64,000 bases of DNA from Sepiola atlantica (taxonomy: Eukaryota > Mollusca > Cephalopoda > Sepiida > Sepiolidae), in contig OY744520.1 of assembly GCA_963556195.1 (NCBI GenBank), positions 146,611,929 to 146,675,928 on the forward strand, read 5' to 3'. A program made the position numbers and the translations under genes. The notes under the pieces are model-generated. The model saw only the letters and a list, made by a program, of their open reading frames with translations, made no database searches and was not told the DNA's origin. Each line of letters opens with the position of its first letter. Position 1 is the stretch's first letter. Positions 12,080 to 23,130 of the stretch are shown in pieces.

Positions 12080-12663
12080 GGGTGTCCTATTTTTCGTGGG
12101 TGGGTTTCAAATAGTAATAACTCAGTCACTTCTGAACCGATTTTGATGAAATTTTTACACAATATAGGTACACATTACAAGTTTTTTATGACAAAAGTTT
12201 CAGAGAAATACAGTGCACATAAAATTAGCTGTTGGAAATAAATGTTTGAAAAAGAATACTCAAAGTGTTTAGGAGTCCAAATGTTGATCTTAAGAAGCTG
12301 ATTACTCGACGGTTGTTAGTAGAGTTCAATTCATCCTGTGTACGCAGTAGTCCAAGAGTGGAATTATCCATTTCACAGGATTCAGAATGAAGTTTATCAG
12401 TAAGAGTTTGATGTATAGCAAAGTGTGCATTACGACAACCTCTAACTCTCTGGTTGATCAGTGTTTCGATAGGTTACAAAAATGGATTTCAAACCCATAT
12501 TTTCAAACCAGTGTCGAGTGAAGGTATTGCTTGTAGGCGATGGTGAAAATGGCTATTTTTGTCTGCTGGGAGAGGAAGATTAGCTGTTGGTAGTGGTGGT
12601 GGGGGGAGGGGGCACAAGATGTGACAGGGGTGTAAGGAATCAAAGAGAGGTAGACTGGTATGT

Positions 12664-12696
<33 letters not shown>

Positions 12697-13734
12697 TACA
12701 CATACATATACATACGCATATAAAATATACTCATAAAATATACGCATATACACAACTGTATAAACATATCTTCTTACATTTTTTTTAAGTACCTAAGGGA
12801 AGGGGGTTAGAGTATTAGCTGTAAGGTATTAATGGGTGAGGAAAGAAGTTATTTATATTTTACTGAGATGAATAAGTTTAGATAGCGGGTGGTGGTGTGA
12901 TATGAAGGGAATTTGATGAAAATGAGTGCTTGTGTTGTGGTCAGCATTGTAGAGGGCACAAGCTAAAATTATTATTTTAAAGATTATTTTGAAAAAATTT
13001 ATTTTTAAAAAATTTATTTTAAAAAAAAATCTATTTAAAAAAAGTAGTTAGTATTTGGAGTCTGTTAATTCTTGTTCATAATTTAGGTAGGTTTACTAAT
13101 TGTATTTTCTGCGGGGTAATAAAGTCAGATTATGGTCGCAATTAATAGTGCATTTATGTATCAAAGATGTAAAAGATAGTTAAATATTTTTGAAGTGATT
13201 AATAGGTGGAATTTGGTATATACATCACACACGCATGCACGTGGACACATACATATGGGCGTGTCATTTCGGAGATTCTCTGACACATGCAGGTACATAC
13301 ATACGCACATACACACAGATACACACATACACAACATATACACATCTATATACACATATATATATATAGATATATATATGTATATATATATATAGATACC
13401 GGACAATATCCACGCATGTATATATATGTACAAATATGCTCCCCCTATTGGGCGTATATCCAAGTAAAAGTTTGGAGGTGATAAATACGCATAGGCAGAT
13501 AGACGATCCGAATTAATATCAATAATGGGATTATATAATAGTTTAAGATAGGGTAAGTGTAAAGTTAAAGGTTAAATAATTTGGAATAAAAGATTCTACA
13601 AATTTCGTTTTTTATGATTACATGGGGGTAAGAGAGATGTTTTGGACTATACATCACGAGAGGCCTATAGTATCAGAATCGGTCGAATTATGGGCTTTGT
13701 GGTTAGGGGGTGTCTATTCGGGTTATAAATTGGG
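12078..13734. other. Unassigned region with CATA/TA microsatellites
   Basis: No gene is supported. Microsatellite patches lie at about 12660-12720 (CATA repeats) and 13285-13400 (CACATA and TATA mixtures). Open frames here read Tyr-Ile or His-Thr alternation from these repeats. Confidence 0.45.
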
Positions 13735-14149
13735 CGTATTAAATTTTCTTTTATGGCGGCAGTATGAAATTATCTCATTTCTTGAGTTAACGATATTCTT
13801 CTATCTTGCCACGGTGATTATCATTAGTGCTTCAGAAGTACAAAGATGGCAATTTTTTGTGCCTGGAGTGTAAGATCTTGATTTTTTTTAGGATCGACCG
13901 TTTTAGAGAGAATGGGATACTATTTGATTTAAAATATTTCACTGTGTTTGTTAGGGAGGTTTTGTTATTGGTGTTGTTGAATGAATACATGTGGGAGGAA
14001 ATGCAGCTCTTTATTGATTGGGAGGTAGAGCCTATGTACGTGTATTTAGCTGGTCTAGTTCTATCAGTAATTAAGTTGTTTCTGTCGGTGGGTGTTATGG
14101 TGTTGTGTGGATTGTTTGGGTGCATGTTTCTGGTGTAAGATGGTGGCAT
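13735..14149 (-). pseudogene. GIY-YIG endonuclease domain of the Penelope-like element
   Basis: The segment contains 'YTYIGSTSQSIKS', matching the conserved YIG core of the GIY-YIG fold, followed by 'ISSHMYSFNN' and 'NSIPFSLKRSILK', the usual spacing in Penelope endonucleases. After a frame change it ends with 'NSRNEIISYCRHKRKFN', the typical C-terminal tail. In active elements this nuclease nicks target DNA for integration. A frameshift near 13832 and an in-frame stop between the two parts make it non-functional here. Confidence 0.82.
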
Positions 14150-14399
14150 TAGTTGGAGTGATGGAGATTCAGTGGTATTGTTGAGATCAGAGGTTTATTG
14201 GGATAATATGGTTACAGTGCATGCATAGACCACATCTTTATGTATGCAATTATTATTGAGTGGGCATAGTGGTGGGTTATGGCAATTACAATTGTTAGGG
14301 ATAGAAGGGTTACTGATTGATTTTCTCATTGTTAGTAGTTTTGGCTGAGTTCGACATTGTGTAGTATGAGATCTTAATGGTGTTTTTATTTAGGATAAT

Positions 14400-15101
14400 A
14401 CTATATCTGGGGATATTTAAATGAGTTTTCAATTATTTTGAAGAATTCCTTAGGTATATTAGTTTGAACATTATTCTTATATGGAGGATTAAACCAAATG
14501 CTTTTTTTTCCACCTTAAAGGTTTATTGTTGAGTTTTAATTTGAGGTTCAACAAGTGTGTCCGCTTCTCTAGAAGTACTAGGTTCGTTATATTGAGTGTT
14601 ATTTGTATTATTTATATTATTAGTGGTATTGGTATTAGTTCTATTTCTGGGATTTCTATGCTTTTGTGTCATATTGTGTGTAATGATATTGAGGGGTCAT
14701 TTCTGATGTGTATGGTGTTCCTGCTTATGTTATCAGAGTAGCCTGAGTTCAGCGGGGCATTATTAAAAAAGTTAGAGTTTTGGTCAAATATTAATTTGTT
14801 TGCTGATAGCTTAGATATTTTATTTGAGACGGATGGGATTATTGACTTTATGATGGATTTAGGGTAGTTGGAATATTTATGCACATAGAATAGTCAGGTT
14901 AGGTGTGTGGTAGGGGGAGTAGGATCCAGAGTTAAGGTTTAGTGCAATGTCAAGGAAATTGGATGTTTTCTTCCCTGGGTCAATGGTTATTGAGAGGCCA
15001 AAATTATTGAAGAAGGTGCGTAATTGGTCAATAGTTTTGTTGTAAATTCTGGGTCTTTTTTTGGAAACAAAAAGGGCATCATCTTTGTACAAGTTCCCCA
15101 T
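14400..15101 (-). pseudogene. Reverse transcriptase C-terminal part of the Penelope-like element
   Basis: The region starts with 'LYKDDAL', corresponding to the YxDD metal-binding box (with Lys), then the 'TIDPGKKTSNFLDIALNL' block typical of Penelope RTs. A second segment follows, starting 'MHKYSNYPKSIIKSIIP' and containing 'SANKLIFDQNSNFFNNAPL', in another frame, then the 'WFNPPYKNNVQTNIPK' motif. The aspartate pair is intact, but at least two frameshifts separate the blocks. The domain would polymerise DNA from an RNA template; this copy cannot. Confidence 0.8.
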
Positions 15102-15482
15102 TTTTTACATGTGCACCAATATGGGGCAAAAAAATGATGTAGCTGATATGGTACCGGGTTTTTTCTTTTGGACATTCATTTAGACACTATGAAGTACCTA
15201 TGGACCAAAAATGGTAAATAATACTTTTTTGTTCACTCAGTGTCTATTCAAAGTTAGGCCTTTTTCCGAGGGTTCAGAAATACCCTATTGGGGGAAGCAA
15301 CTAGTTTGGGTATGTGAGATGAATTTGGAGGGACCGTTCATCTAAATTTATATAAAATTGAAATAAGTTTTAGAAAGTAAAAGTTAAATAGTAAAAGGTA
15401 ATACAGTCTCACAGTGATCAGATATTTACCATAAAAGTGGACTTCACAACAAAAACCAGCATACGACAACATTATCTACATG
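15101..15482 (+). repeat. Left terminal inverted repeat of the DNA transposon
   Basis: It begins 'ttttttacatgtgcaccaat' and runs inward to 'acgacaacattatctacatg'. It pairs with the reverse complement of 18675-19030 over nearly its whole length with scattered substitutions. It carries an extra segment of about 25 bp near 15325, absent from the right copy, which explains the length difference. Confidence 0.88.
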
Positions 15483-17936
15483 CTGTTATTTTCTTTATGC
15501 CACTGAAATGCAGAAATCGTTTTTTCATACTCCTCATCAGTTATCTTGTATGTTCTTCCTGTATAGATTGTTGGGGAGACAACACAAAAAATTTTCTTGA
15601 TTGGAACAAACCATGTATCATCAATCTGCGACCAATTGAATGTCTTGCGTGGTCCATGAGGGTGCATGAACTTGACGGTTACATCACCTTCCTCTACATT
15701 AATTTCATTCACAATGCCAATCCACCAGAAAGAATTATAAACACAGGTTATATATTGCATTGGTGAAATGTCAGATTTCAAGAATTGATGGCAAGTTGAA
15801 ATCATGGTTTTCTGTATATGATTCATCCTTGCTGGTCAGCTTATGATCAATGTTCGATGTTGACAACGGGGCAAAATGGTGGCTGCTCCTGCTTCCTGGT
15901 ACTGTGTTTCCCCTGGCAAATCTTGCCTCAAGAAACTTTCTCACCTCCTCCATAGTTTCCATACTAATATCAAAGAACTTGATTGCAGACATCTCCAGGC
16001 AGACTTCTAGCATGGCTTTATAATCCAGGATTTGATTATTCAGAGGACGTTGAAGCGACCGTTTAGCCACATGCCGTATTACTGAACCACCGATTCCATC
16101 ACAAAGGGATTTTCCATGGTTTGTAGCAAAGAAAACCCACTCTGCATCAATCCCAAAGTCCTGTTTATGCAGACATAAATTCATGAAGTTTTTATAATTT
16201 TTATATTGACCCTCACAGCCATCACTGAAGTAACATGGGGCAATAATGCACGAATGTAGTGAACTGTCATTGCCTGGGTTTGATACACGAATGCAGTGTT
16301 GTGGATGTTGAAATAAAACACAATGAAAGATGCTTCAGTGTTCCATCGAAATCTCAGTAGTAAAGCAGTGCAGGGTGCAATATTCCTTGCTCCAATAAAA
16401 ACTTTGAATTTCATCTTGTATGAGAAATTGATAATTTTCTGCAAAGTCTACAAGGACAAGAACCTCATTCGAACAAAGATTCTCTTTCTTTTTAGTCAAG
16501 TATCTAGTTTGACATTTTGTTATATATGAGTGTTGTGTGAGATTGTCGATTTTGTCAATCAAGAAATCTTTGTATTCTTCATACATTTTTGTACGAGTAC
16601 TTAATGTGGCACGGTCAGTTGTGTCCCATTGACTAAAATGAAATTCATCATCTGGATCCACATCAACCAGCTTTTCATCCAAGAACTTCTGCAATGCTTC
16701 TCTGCCAGGACATGCCTCACAACGGTGCATCATGCATTCCTTGTTGGAAGAATCACAAACTAGTTTTGAGATCAAATCCTTGTAAATGACGTCCCAACCA
16801 ATGGCGTTTACAAGAAGTTTCGCATTCTGATGTATGCTACACACAAACAGAATGGGTACCTTTAGATCCAGCTAATACACACCATTTTGGACGCAACTGA
16901 GAAAATTTGAAAAACCCCACCTTCACATTGGGATACTTCTGTTTAAAAGCAGCATACAATTCATGCATGTTATATAGTATTAAATGATTTTGTTTGTGAA
17001 CATCCTTTGCAATACTAACATAGTCCTTTTTGCCTGGCATTTGACGGCTGTATTCATCATTTTTATACATGTGTACTACGAGTTCTGCTGTCTCTGGGGG
17101 AGAGTTTTTTCCCTTTTTTAGGGGCAGACTTTGACAGAATACCACTCACATTCTTCAGTTCTCTGGCAGTTTAAACAACACACTCTGACACCTTGAAGAA
17201 TTTGGAACAGTATTCACGAGACCACGAATCAGGAGCAACTGTCATGATTTGGAGTCGAGACTTAGAATTGGATAGATTACATGATCTGATGAAGGAGAAA
17301 TTTAAGAAATTTCTCCTTCATCAGATCATGTAATCTATCCAATTCTAATGCTTTCTCTTTGATTTCTTTTTCAATATGCACTGATTCTGACACAGTCAAT
17401 TCTTCAGCGTCGACTTTGTATACAGTCGACAGGTCGCTTTTGAGTGTTCCAATCACTTGTTCTAATTTCCTTTTGGCACTATGAACACGACTATGAGGAG
17501 CAACACCATGTAAAGCGACAGGAGAAATGTCCATGTATTTCAGACTAATATTCAAGTTTTTTTGTGGGGTTTGCAAAAGTTCACAGGTGTAGTCTGCATC
17601 TATCCTGTCTGTATCATCGATCAGTCTCATATTTCATCATACACTGAGGACAAAGAATGTGTCCTGGTGTTACAGTGTACCTTCTCACCTCCAGCTCTTT
17701 TGCCATCACCAACGATATCAGCTATACATCTTTGACTTTACTTTTATGTTGTAACAATCCACCGCGGCCTTTGAGGCCTTTTGTGATGAAAGCAGATGGT
17801 TGATAACTCGCCTTTATGTTCCTTGAGCCCAGCTCTCCACAACAACGTCTTTGTTCAAGTCTGACAGATTCTCAATTCCTTTGGAATGATCATAATCTAA
17901 TTTATGACATTCCAAATTGAGTTCGACATCAGTCAT
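15476..17936 (-). pseudogene. Decayed DDE-like transposase of the long-TIR element
   Basis: The start is placed at the ATG of 'MTDVELNLECHKLDYDHS', after which stops and shifts interrupt the frame. Recognisable blocks in N-to-C order are 'DYTCELLQTPQKNLNISLK' (17630-17277), 'NDEYSRQMPGKKDYVSIAK' and 'LRPKWCVLAGSKGTHSVCV' (17145-16837), the cysteine-rich 'MHRCEACPGREALQKFL', then 'VLVDFAENYQF' (16844-16335). 'YFSDGCEGQYKNYKNF', running into 'MNLCLHKQDFGIDAEWVFF' and 'HGKSLCDGIGG', follows (to 15771), and a C-terminal block ends at 15476. At least three frameshifts and several stops are present. The acidic residues of the three blocks are the candidate catalytic triad; this is inference. Confidence 0.72.
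17264..17346. repeat. 40-bp perfect inverted repeat with 3-nt loop
   Basis: The arm 17264-17303 is followed by 'aag' and then its exact reverse complement at 17307-17346. The left arm is normal transposase coding sequence (it reads LDRLHDLMKEKF on the minus strand). The right arm in + coordinates also encodes the LDRLHDLMKEKF peptide in that strand's reading, so one arm is an inverted duplicate of the other. The frame terminates soon after entering the inverted copy. Confidence 0.95.
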
Positions 17937-18674
17937 TTTGTTTTCTTTTGTTTACTGTTGACAAAACAATAAAATAGAATATATAGAGATAATCAGGTAA
18001 CTTAAGTTTGGTAACAGGGGATGAGTAAGCAGTTAGTGAAGAGATTTATATACATTTTTCCAGTGAATTGAAAGGAAAATCAACATTTAAAATATTCATA
18101 AATTTGTGCCTACCTCAAATTCTTCTATATTTTCTACAGCTAATTTCTTCGTATAAGAATCAAGTGCTGCCTAACTTTCTTGCCTGCATAATGGAACAAA
18201 CCAATTGCACCAACCACTATTATATATTTTAATTAGGTATAGATAATGTTTTTCATTTAAAATTATTTTAGGATTGTTGCAGTACATTATGGTGAACTAA
18301 TCCAGCTCCGTTGCATATGGGACACGTTTTACTGAAAAAATTAACCACCAACTAATGCAGGCAAAAGAAAAATTTTCTTATACAAGAAATATGATCAATA
18401 TTTAAGCAGCTATTGTGGTTCAGTAGCCAAAATTGGCATAATCATTAGATTCTAGTGACATTGGACCAAAGCGCCGTTACGCATGGGACATTTTGACGAT
18501 TTTTCGCGCAGTCATTTTACAATGGATGGTGTTAACAACCCGAAACTTTTTACCTTAGTAAAAACTGCTATGCAGTTATTAAATAAACACAAACAGTGCT
18601 AACTTCATCTATCTTATAAGTCATAAGTAAAACCATTCAACGTTTATTCTCAGTTAAAATTGATGAGAATAACC

Positions 18675-19030
18675 CATGTTGATAATGTTGTCGTGTGCTG
18701 GTTTTTGTCGTGAAGTCAGCTTTTATTATAAATATCTGATCACTGTGAGACTCTTTTAACTTTTACTTTCTAAAACTTATTTTAATGTGAATTTTATATA
18801 AATTTTGATCTCGCATATCCAAACTAGTTGCTTCCCCCAATAGGGTATTTCTGAACCCTCGGAAAAAGGCCTAACTTTGAATAGACACTGTGAGTGAACA
18901 AAAAAAGTATTATTTACCGTTTTTGGTCCAGAGGTACTTCATAGTGTCTAAATGAATGTCCAAAAGAAAAAACCCGTTACCATATCAGCTACATCATTTT
19001 TTTGCCCCATATTGGTGCACATGTAAAAAA
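18675..19030 (-). repeat. Right terminal inverted repeat of the DNA transposon
   Basis: This is the inverted partner of 15101-15482. Matching words include 'tgcttcccccaatagggtat', 'cggaaaaaggcctaactttg' and 'tacttcatagtgtctaaatg'. Similarity ends outward at the A-run 'gtaaaaaa' at 19030, opposite the T-run at 15101. Confidence 0.88.
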
Positions 19031-19690
19031 TTTCAAAATTTGATAAACTCTCCTTGAAGGCTTCATTTCTGAGCAAAGCTGATGCCATTTTTAGGTTCCT
19101 TGGGTTGAAAAACATACCTGTGTGAATTTTCAGCGTCACATCATGTTCCAAACTGAAAATATTAAAGAAAATGTAATTATTAAAATGTCGCCCAGACGAC
19201 ATCTTGCGCGATTTACGCGACACGGAAACTGCTCTAAATCGGAAACCGCTTGGAGTTGCATGCTCAAATTTTCAGGATTTCTTAGTTTTTATGATGTCCA
19301 TCTGTGGTGCAAGTTGCAACAAAATCTGAGGATATGGGTTTCAAAATCCAAAATTTCTGGATGATTTGACATGGAATTACCCTGCTAGAAATTTTCAATA
19401 CGTCTTCAACGGTTAACTTTTTGCTATATTTTCAACCTTTTCTTTTTGCGTTGAGCATTTTTTATTTTTATTTATATTATCTTTATATCTTTTCAAATTA
19501 TGACTTTTGATAATTTCCCTTACCAACTTATCTATTTGTACTCCTCTGACGATAACATTTCATTCTTTGAAAAGTTATGGTTTAAGGAAAGAAAAATAAA
19601 TTTCTTGCATTTAAAACCCCTTGTTTTGAACTACTGATGACTTAATAGATAATTGTACTTTATACAATCTTTATTCTCATCTTTTACTTG

Positions 19691-19737
<47 letters not shown>

Positions 19738-21446
19738 ATATATATTATTTGTATTTTTATGTTCTCTGATAAAAGCATACATTTTTGAAAATCCATGGGT
19801 TAAAGAAAGAAAAAAAGTTTATTTATATATTCCTTGTTTGAACTATTTTATGTACTATTTTCAATTTTTATTCTCATCACTCATTTTCTTTATATTACTG
19901 GTCTATCTTGTATATTGACTTTTCAAGATAGAATATAACATCTAAATTATAATTGTTTTTGAATAAAACGTTTACTAATTAAAGAATCTTTTTTTTGTTT
20001 TCATTCTAATATAAAGTTTTTGTGCAGTAGTAGAAAATTTGCCAAAAGCTCATCTTCTGTTATATAACATTAAACACATTGAGTGTAAAATTGCTAAACG
20101 CTTTAATTGGTTGATTTTTCTTGCCATTAAAACTGCTTTATTCTTTGGTGGCCCAAATGTCGTGAGGTAAGTGACTTTGAGAAGAGTTAGTTTTACCCAA
20201 TCAGCTTGATTCTGATTTCATAAATCCACTCGATTCCAATTTATGTCTTTGTTATCAAAGAAAAGTGATCTTTGTTGGTCTTAAAAAAAACATCCTAATT
20301 TCCTTGTTTCTGTTTATGAAAGCAAATAAAAAATTAAAACGAATAAAAGTTCTTAATTCTTCAATCCTTGATCTTTAAGCAATTTTCATCAAGTCATTAT
20401 TTGAAAATCTCAAATAGAAAAAATGACACTGCCGGGCATGCAGTTAAGAAAGTGCTTCTCTTTAGAAATAGTTGTCAAAACTTGATGGAATAAAAAAAAA
20501 TGTTGTCTCCAGCTTCACTTTTCTCCTCTTCCCTCTCCCAAGATGTAATTGTTGACGTTTGACAAATGATGCAAACCGCTTTAATCAATCAAACCTGAAT
20601 CCCAGTCTACTTTCTCTTTTTATGCTCTTCTGGTATACCCCACCCACCCCAGTTCCAAAGAGGATCCTAATTGTGCGGATAGCGGTAAATTTGTTGATGC
20701 TACTACATGCCACTGACCCTTCCTACAATTCTTGGTTCACTTGTTCTGAAATTTGTTTTCAAGGCAGACGCCACAAGATGCGCGGAATGGGACAGATGCT
20801 GAGGTTGGTTGGGGATAATGTCAAGGATGGAAGGTGCGGGTGGGGGAGTAATGTCCTGCTTCTCTCATTAGGAGAATGGTTTTCTGCATTAGGTGGGTTG
20901 TCTCTCCGAAGGACACGGCCTAGACAAGTGAGAGCATGATCAGAATAAGAAACCTTGTTGCATCCAAACAAACTAGTGTGAACAGAATGAGTCAATGATT
21001 AATACAGGAATTCTCTCTTTTGCCAGACTGAATACAAGATAGTTGTCTCTATTTCTTAGATTCAATACCAATGAACGTAGTATCTGACCAAAATCACCCT
21101 AGACATTTTAATCAATCAGATCAAACATTAGATAATATCGACACTAAATTCCCTCCACATTTGCACACAAACAAAATGAATAATAAAATAAAATCAACAT
21201 TTATCAGGTCTGAACTGTGACTTGGGTATTTTTAATACATATAAATATTTTACCTTATAATACTCTTACATAGTCCACACTAAAATCTACTAAATATTAT
21301 ATACTTAAAGGGGTATCAGCCATCGCGAAGGGTCTTAATTTCTTTAAATGATGTAGATTACAGAAAAAACTAAAAGCAAAACTAAAAAATCTGCTTAATA
21401 TTTTCATATGAAATTTGTTCATTTTGGGACAAAATCAGTCAAAATA
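19031..21446. other. Unassigned sequence, with a (TA)n tract at 19692-19746
   Basis: The first 350 bp after the transposon contain relatively GC-rich patches ('gtcgcccagacgacatcttg') that could be the outer part of a longer terminal repeat, but no left-hand partner is present in the window. A 126-codon + strand frame at 20559-20939 has no recognisable motif. Nothing else is supported. Confidence 0.4.
19692..19746. repeat. (TA)n microsatellite
   Basis: About 54 bp of TA dinucleotides with one phase slip. Confidence 0.95.
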
Positions 21447-21518
21447 TGGGTGGTGTTAGAACTCACAACCTCTGTCTTCAGTACAGCACACTAAGCGATT
21501 GAGCCATCACTACACTAT
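21447..21518 (-). pseudogene. tRNA-like sequence (minus strand), probably tRNA-derived
   Basis: On the minus strand a D-arm-like 'atggctcaatcgcttagtg' is followed by a pairing CTGT/ACAG stem around a 7-nt loop (actgaag) and a B-box-like 'ggttgtgagttctaacacc'. The invariant T before the anticodon is C and acceptor pairing is not evident, so a working tRNA is unlikely. A SINE head or tRNA pseudogene fits best. Confidence 0.5.
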
Positions 21519-21628
21519 TAACTACATAAACCAGAACAGGCAGCTGCTACTGTTTTAGCTAGAATTATTTCTTCCTTCCCTTTCTCTTTATTTTCTCTCC
21601 CCCTATAAATATTAACCTGTTTATTTCG

Positions 21629-21662
21629 TACTAGTGGGACCCATGTCCCGGTGTTGCCTAGG
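21629..21662 (+). repeat. GC-rich head of a dispersed repeat
   Basis: The sequence 'actagtgggacccatgtccc' followed by 'ggtgttgcctagg' matches the ACTAG...CCCGG(C/T)GTTGCC pattern of the heads at 363 and 1692. Confidence 0.55.
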
Positions 21663-23040
21663 AAAATATATTTAATCAAGAAATTCTGGGTGCCAACATG
21701 ATACTATGGGAGTGATTCTCTAATTTGTTAAAGGAAAAAAAATAACAAAAACTTACCGAAACAGACGTCTGGTTAATGTCTATAATCGAAGCAGACTAGT
21801 AATAAAAAATAAAAAAAACTAAATAAATAAATCAAGTAAAGTAAAGTAAGAAATGAGTTTAGAAAAAATCTTAGACATTTTTTGTCATTCAAGGGAGAGA
21901 ATATTAACCATTTAGAAATAGAATCTGAAACCTAGGCTGCTATTCTCGAATAAAATTTGAGTTCTAAAGAAGTAATCTAGATTAGCTTAATTTCCCCGGA
22001 GTGACCCGCTAATGTTAGTTTTTGTTGTTACATAAATCTCATGATGTTAAAGATGCGAAATGAACATAAATAAAAAGAAGTTAACATCTATAAGTATTAA
22101 TAATGAAGTGAGTATGCTAGTATTACAAAACTGCTATTCTTATAATGAAACTGGAGTGTGAGAGAAGGCATTCTGAATAGAAATCGGGATGCCAGGAAGC
22201 GGTCATTATTTTGACTGAAAATCTATAGTAGGTTACAAAGAAAAGGAATAGCATGAAAAATAAAATACAAATGGTGTTGATGGCGAAACATAATCCTATG
22301 AAGAATAGTTCCTCAGTGATACTGGGGATGGTAGAAATAGATATTCTGATGACAGTAAAAATGGCTGCGATCTCCTCTGTAAAAGACTTATTTGGCAGCT
22401 TTCCCAGAAAAATTGTAGGATATTTGTAAAGAAAATTAAACAAACGCATATTTTCTGGAATCATGTATAAGGAATTGAAATATGGGGCCTATGGAACAGA
22501 TTAACATATAAAGCTTTTGGTTCTAAAGCTATAATAGCAAATAGCATAGGGAAAAATCAACTTTAGTGTATTATATAAATAATTACTTGCATATCATATT
22601 AATATGTAGAATATTTTGATTTCTAACATCTATTTACAATGTTGTCTTAATGAAATGTGGAAAGGAGCCTTCAGAATTCCTGATTATTCGCATATCCTTA
22701 CAGTATGCTTAATTCAATTTTAATTCTGCCTGCAAACCCAATGTATATACTGTTCAAAATATATATAATTTTTATTTATCATGCTTATAGAAAATTAAAT
22801 ATTCCATTAAAAATATGTAGATGTAGTTAAGTGATGGAGTAGGAGTTTCTTGGGTTCCTCAATTTGTATTTCTTTGTTTTATTTCAAAATAATTAGATTG
22901 TAGATGGGTTTGATACTTTGATACAACCTTACACAAATAATCGTCTGACTTCTTCAGTGCACCTGCATTAACAACTATAACTTCTTCATAAACGCACACA
23001 GGTACACAAAAATAAAGACTTTGTTAACACAGCTATTTCA
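21663..23040. other. Unassigned AT-rich sequence
   Basis: A 113-codon minus-strand frame (22464-22123) is hydrophobic, with a run rich in Phe, Leu and Ile that looks like a membrane segment. AT-rich DNA gives such frames by chance and no family motif is seen. Otherwise empty. Confidence 0.35.
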
Positions 23041-23059
23041 TTGAACTTCAAATATCTTT

Positions 23060-23130
23060 CAATGTGCAATTGTAAATATTCGAATCTCTTAATCAAAAGG
23101 TTACAGGTTCGAATCAAACCACAGTGATGT
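23060..23130 (+). pseudogene. tRNA-Lys-like remnant, possible SINE head
   Basis: 'ctcttaatcaaaaggttac' resembles the anticodon arm of tRNA-Lys(CTT), and 'ggttcgaatcaaacc' is a near-perfect B box. The D-arm part upstream is too degraded to identify. Lysine-tRNA-derived SINEs are described from octopus, which would fit, but the link is not proven here. Confidence 0.5.

Larger units (their letters stand above)
13735..15101 (-). mobile_element. Penelope-like retroelement, 5'-truncated
   Basis: Read on the minus strand, the order is that of Penelope-like elements. First comes the RT catalytic region ('GNLYKDDALF', then 'SITIDPGKKTSNFLDIALN'). Next is the thumb and linker with 'IWFNPPYKNNVQTNIPKEF', then a cysteine cluster (CNCHNPPLCPLNNNC), and last a GIY-YIG endonuclease. 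The frame is broken by several stops and shifts, so the copy is dead. The upstream RT fingers and palm are missing: coding stops abruptly at the inverted repeat of the adjoining DNA transposon. Naming the exact Penelope clade needs a phylogeny. Confidence 0.85.
15101..19030 (-). mobile_element. DNA transposon with long terminal inverted repeats and decayed DDE-like transposase
   Basis: Two inverted copies of a 356-382-bp sequence bound a 3.9-kb unit. Its interior encodes, on the minus strand, a decayed protein with three acidic blocks spaced as in a DDE/RNase H-like transposase: 'VLVDFAENYQF', 'YFSDGCEGQYKNYKNF' and 'HGKSLCDGIGGSV'. I recall multi-copy uncharacterised proteins with these motifs in hydra, aphids and molluscs, but no superfamily name. 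No clear target-site duplication is visible: the bases outside the left end are Penelope sequence, while those outside the right end are not. Confidence 0.75.

Noticed and set aside
12480..12515. 'ggatttcaaacccatatttt' examined as the missing outer part of the transposon's left terminal repeat (compare 19340 reversed)
   Set aside because: Similarity covers only about 20 bp with gaps and does not extend on either side.
13161..13481. Tyr/Ile-alternating frames on both strands
   Set aside because: Products of TA and CACATA microsatellites.
17281..17306. 'ctgatgaaggagaaat' considered as a hammerhead ribozyme core (CUGAUGA...GAAA), since Penelope elements can carry such ribozymes
   Set aside because: It is explained by transposase coding sequence (LMKEK), the required stems II and III are not formed, and the strong hairpin here is the unrelated 40-bp inverted duplication.
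20559..20939. 126-codon + strand frame starting MTNDANRFNQ
   Set aside because: No recognisable domain and no flanking exon signals; the length is compatible with chance in this GC-richer patch.
22123..22464. 113-codon minus-strand frame with a membrane-like hydrophobic run
   Set aside because: AT-rich DNA gives Phe/Leu/Ile-rich frames by chance; no motif, splice context or conservation is visible.
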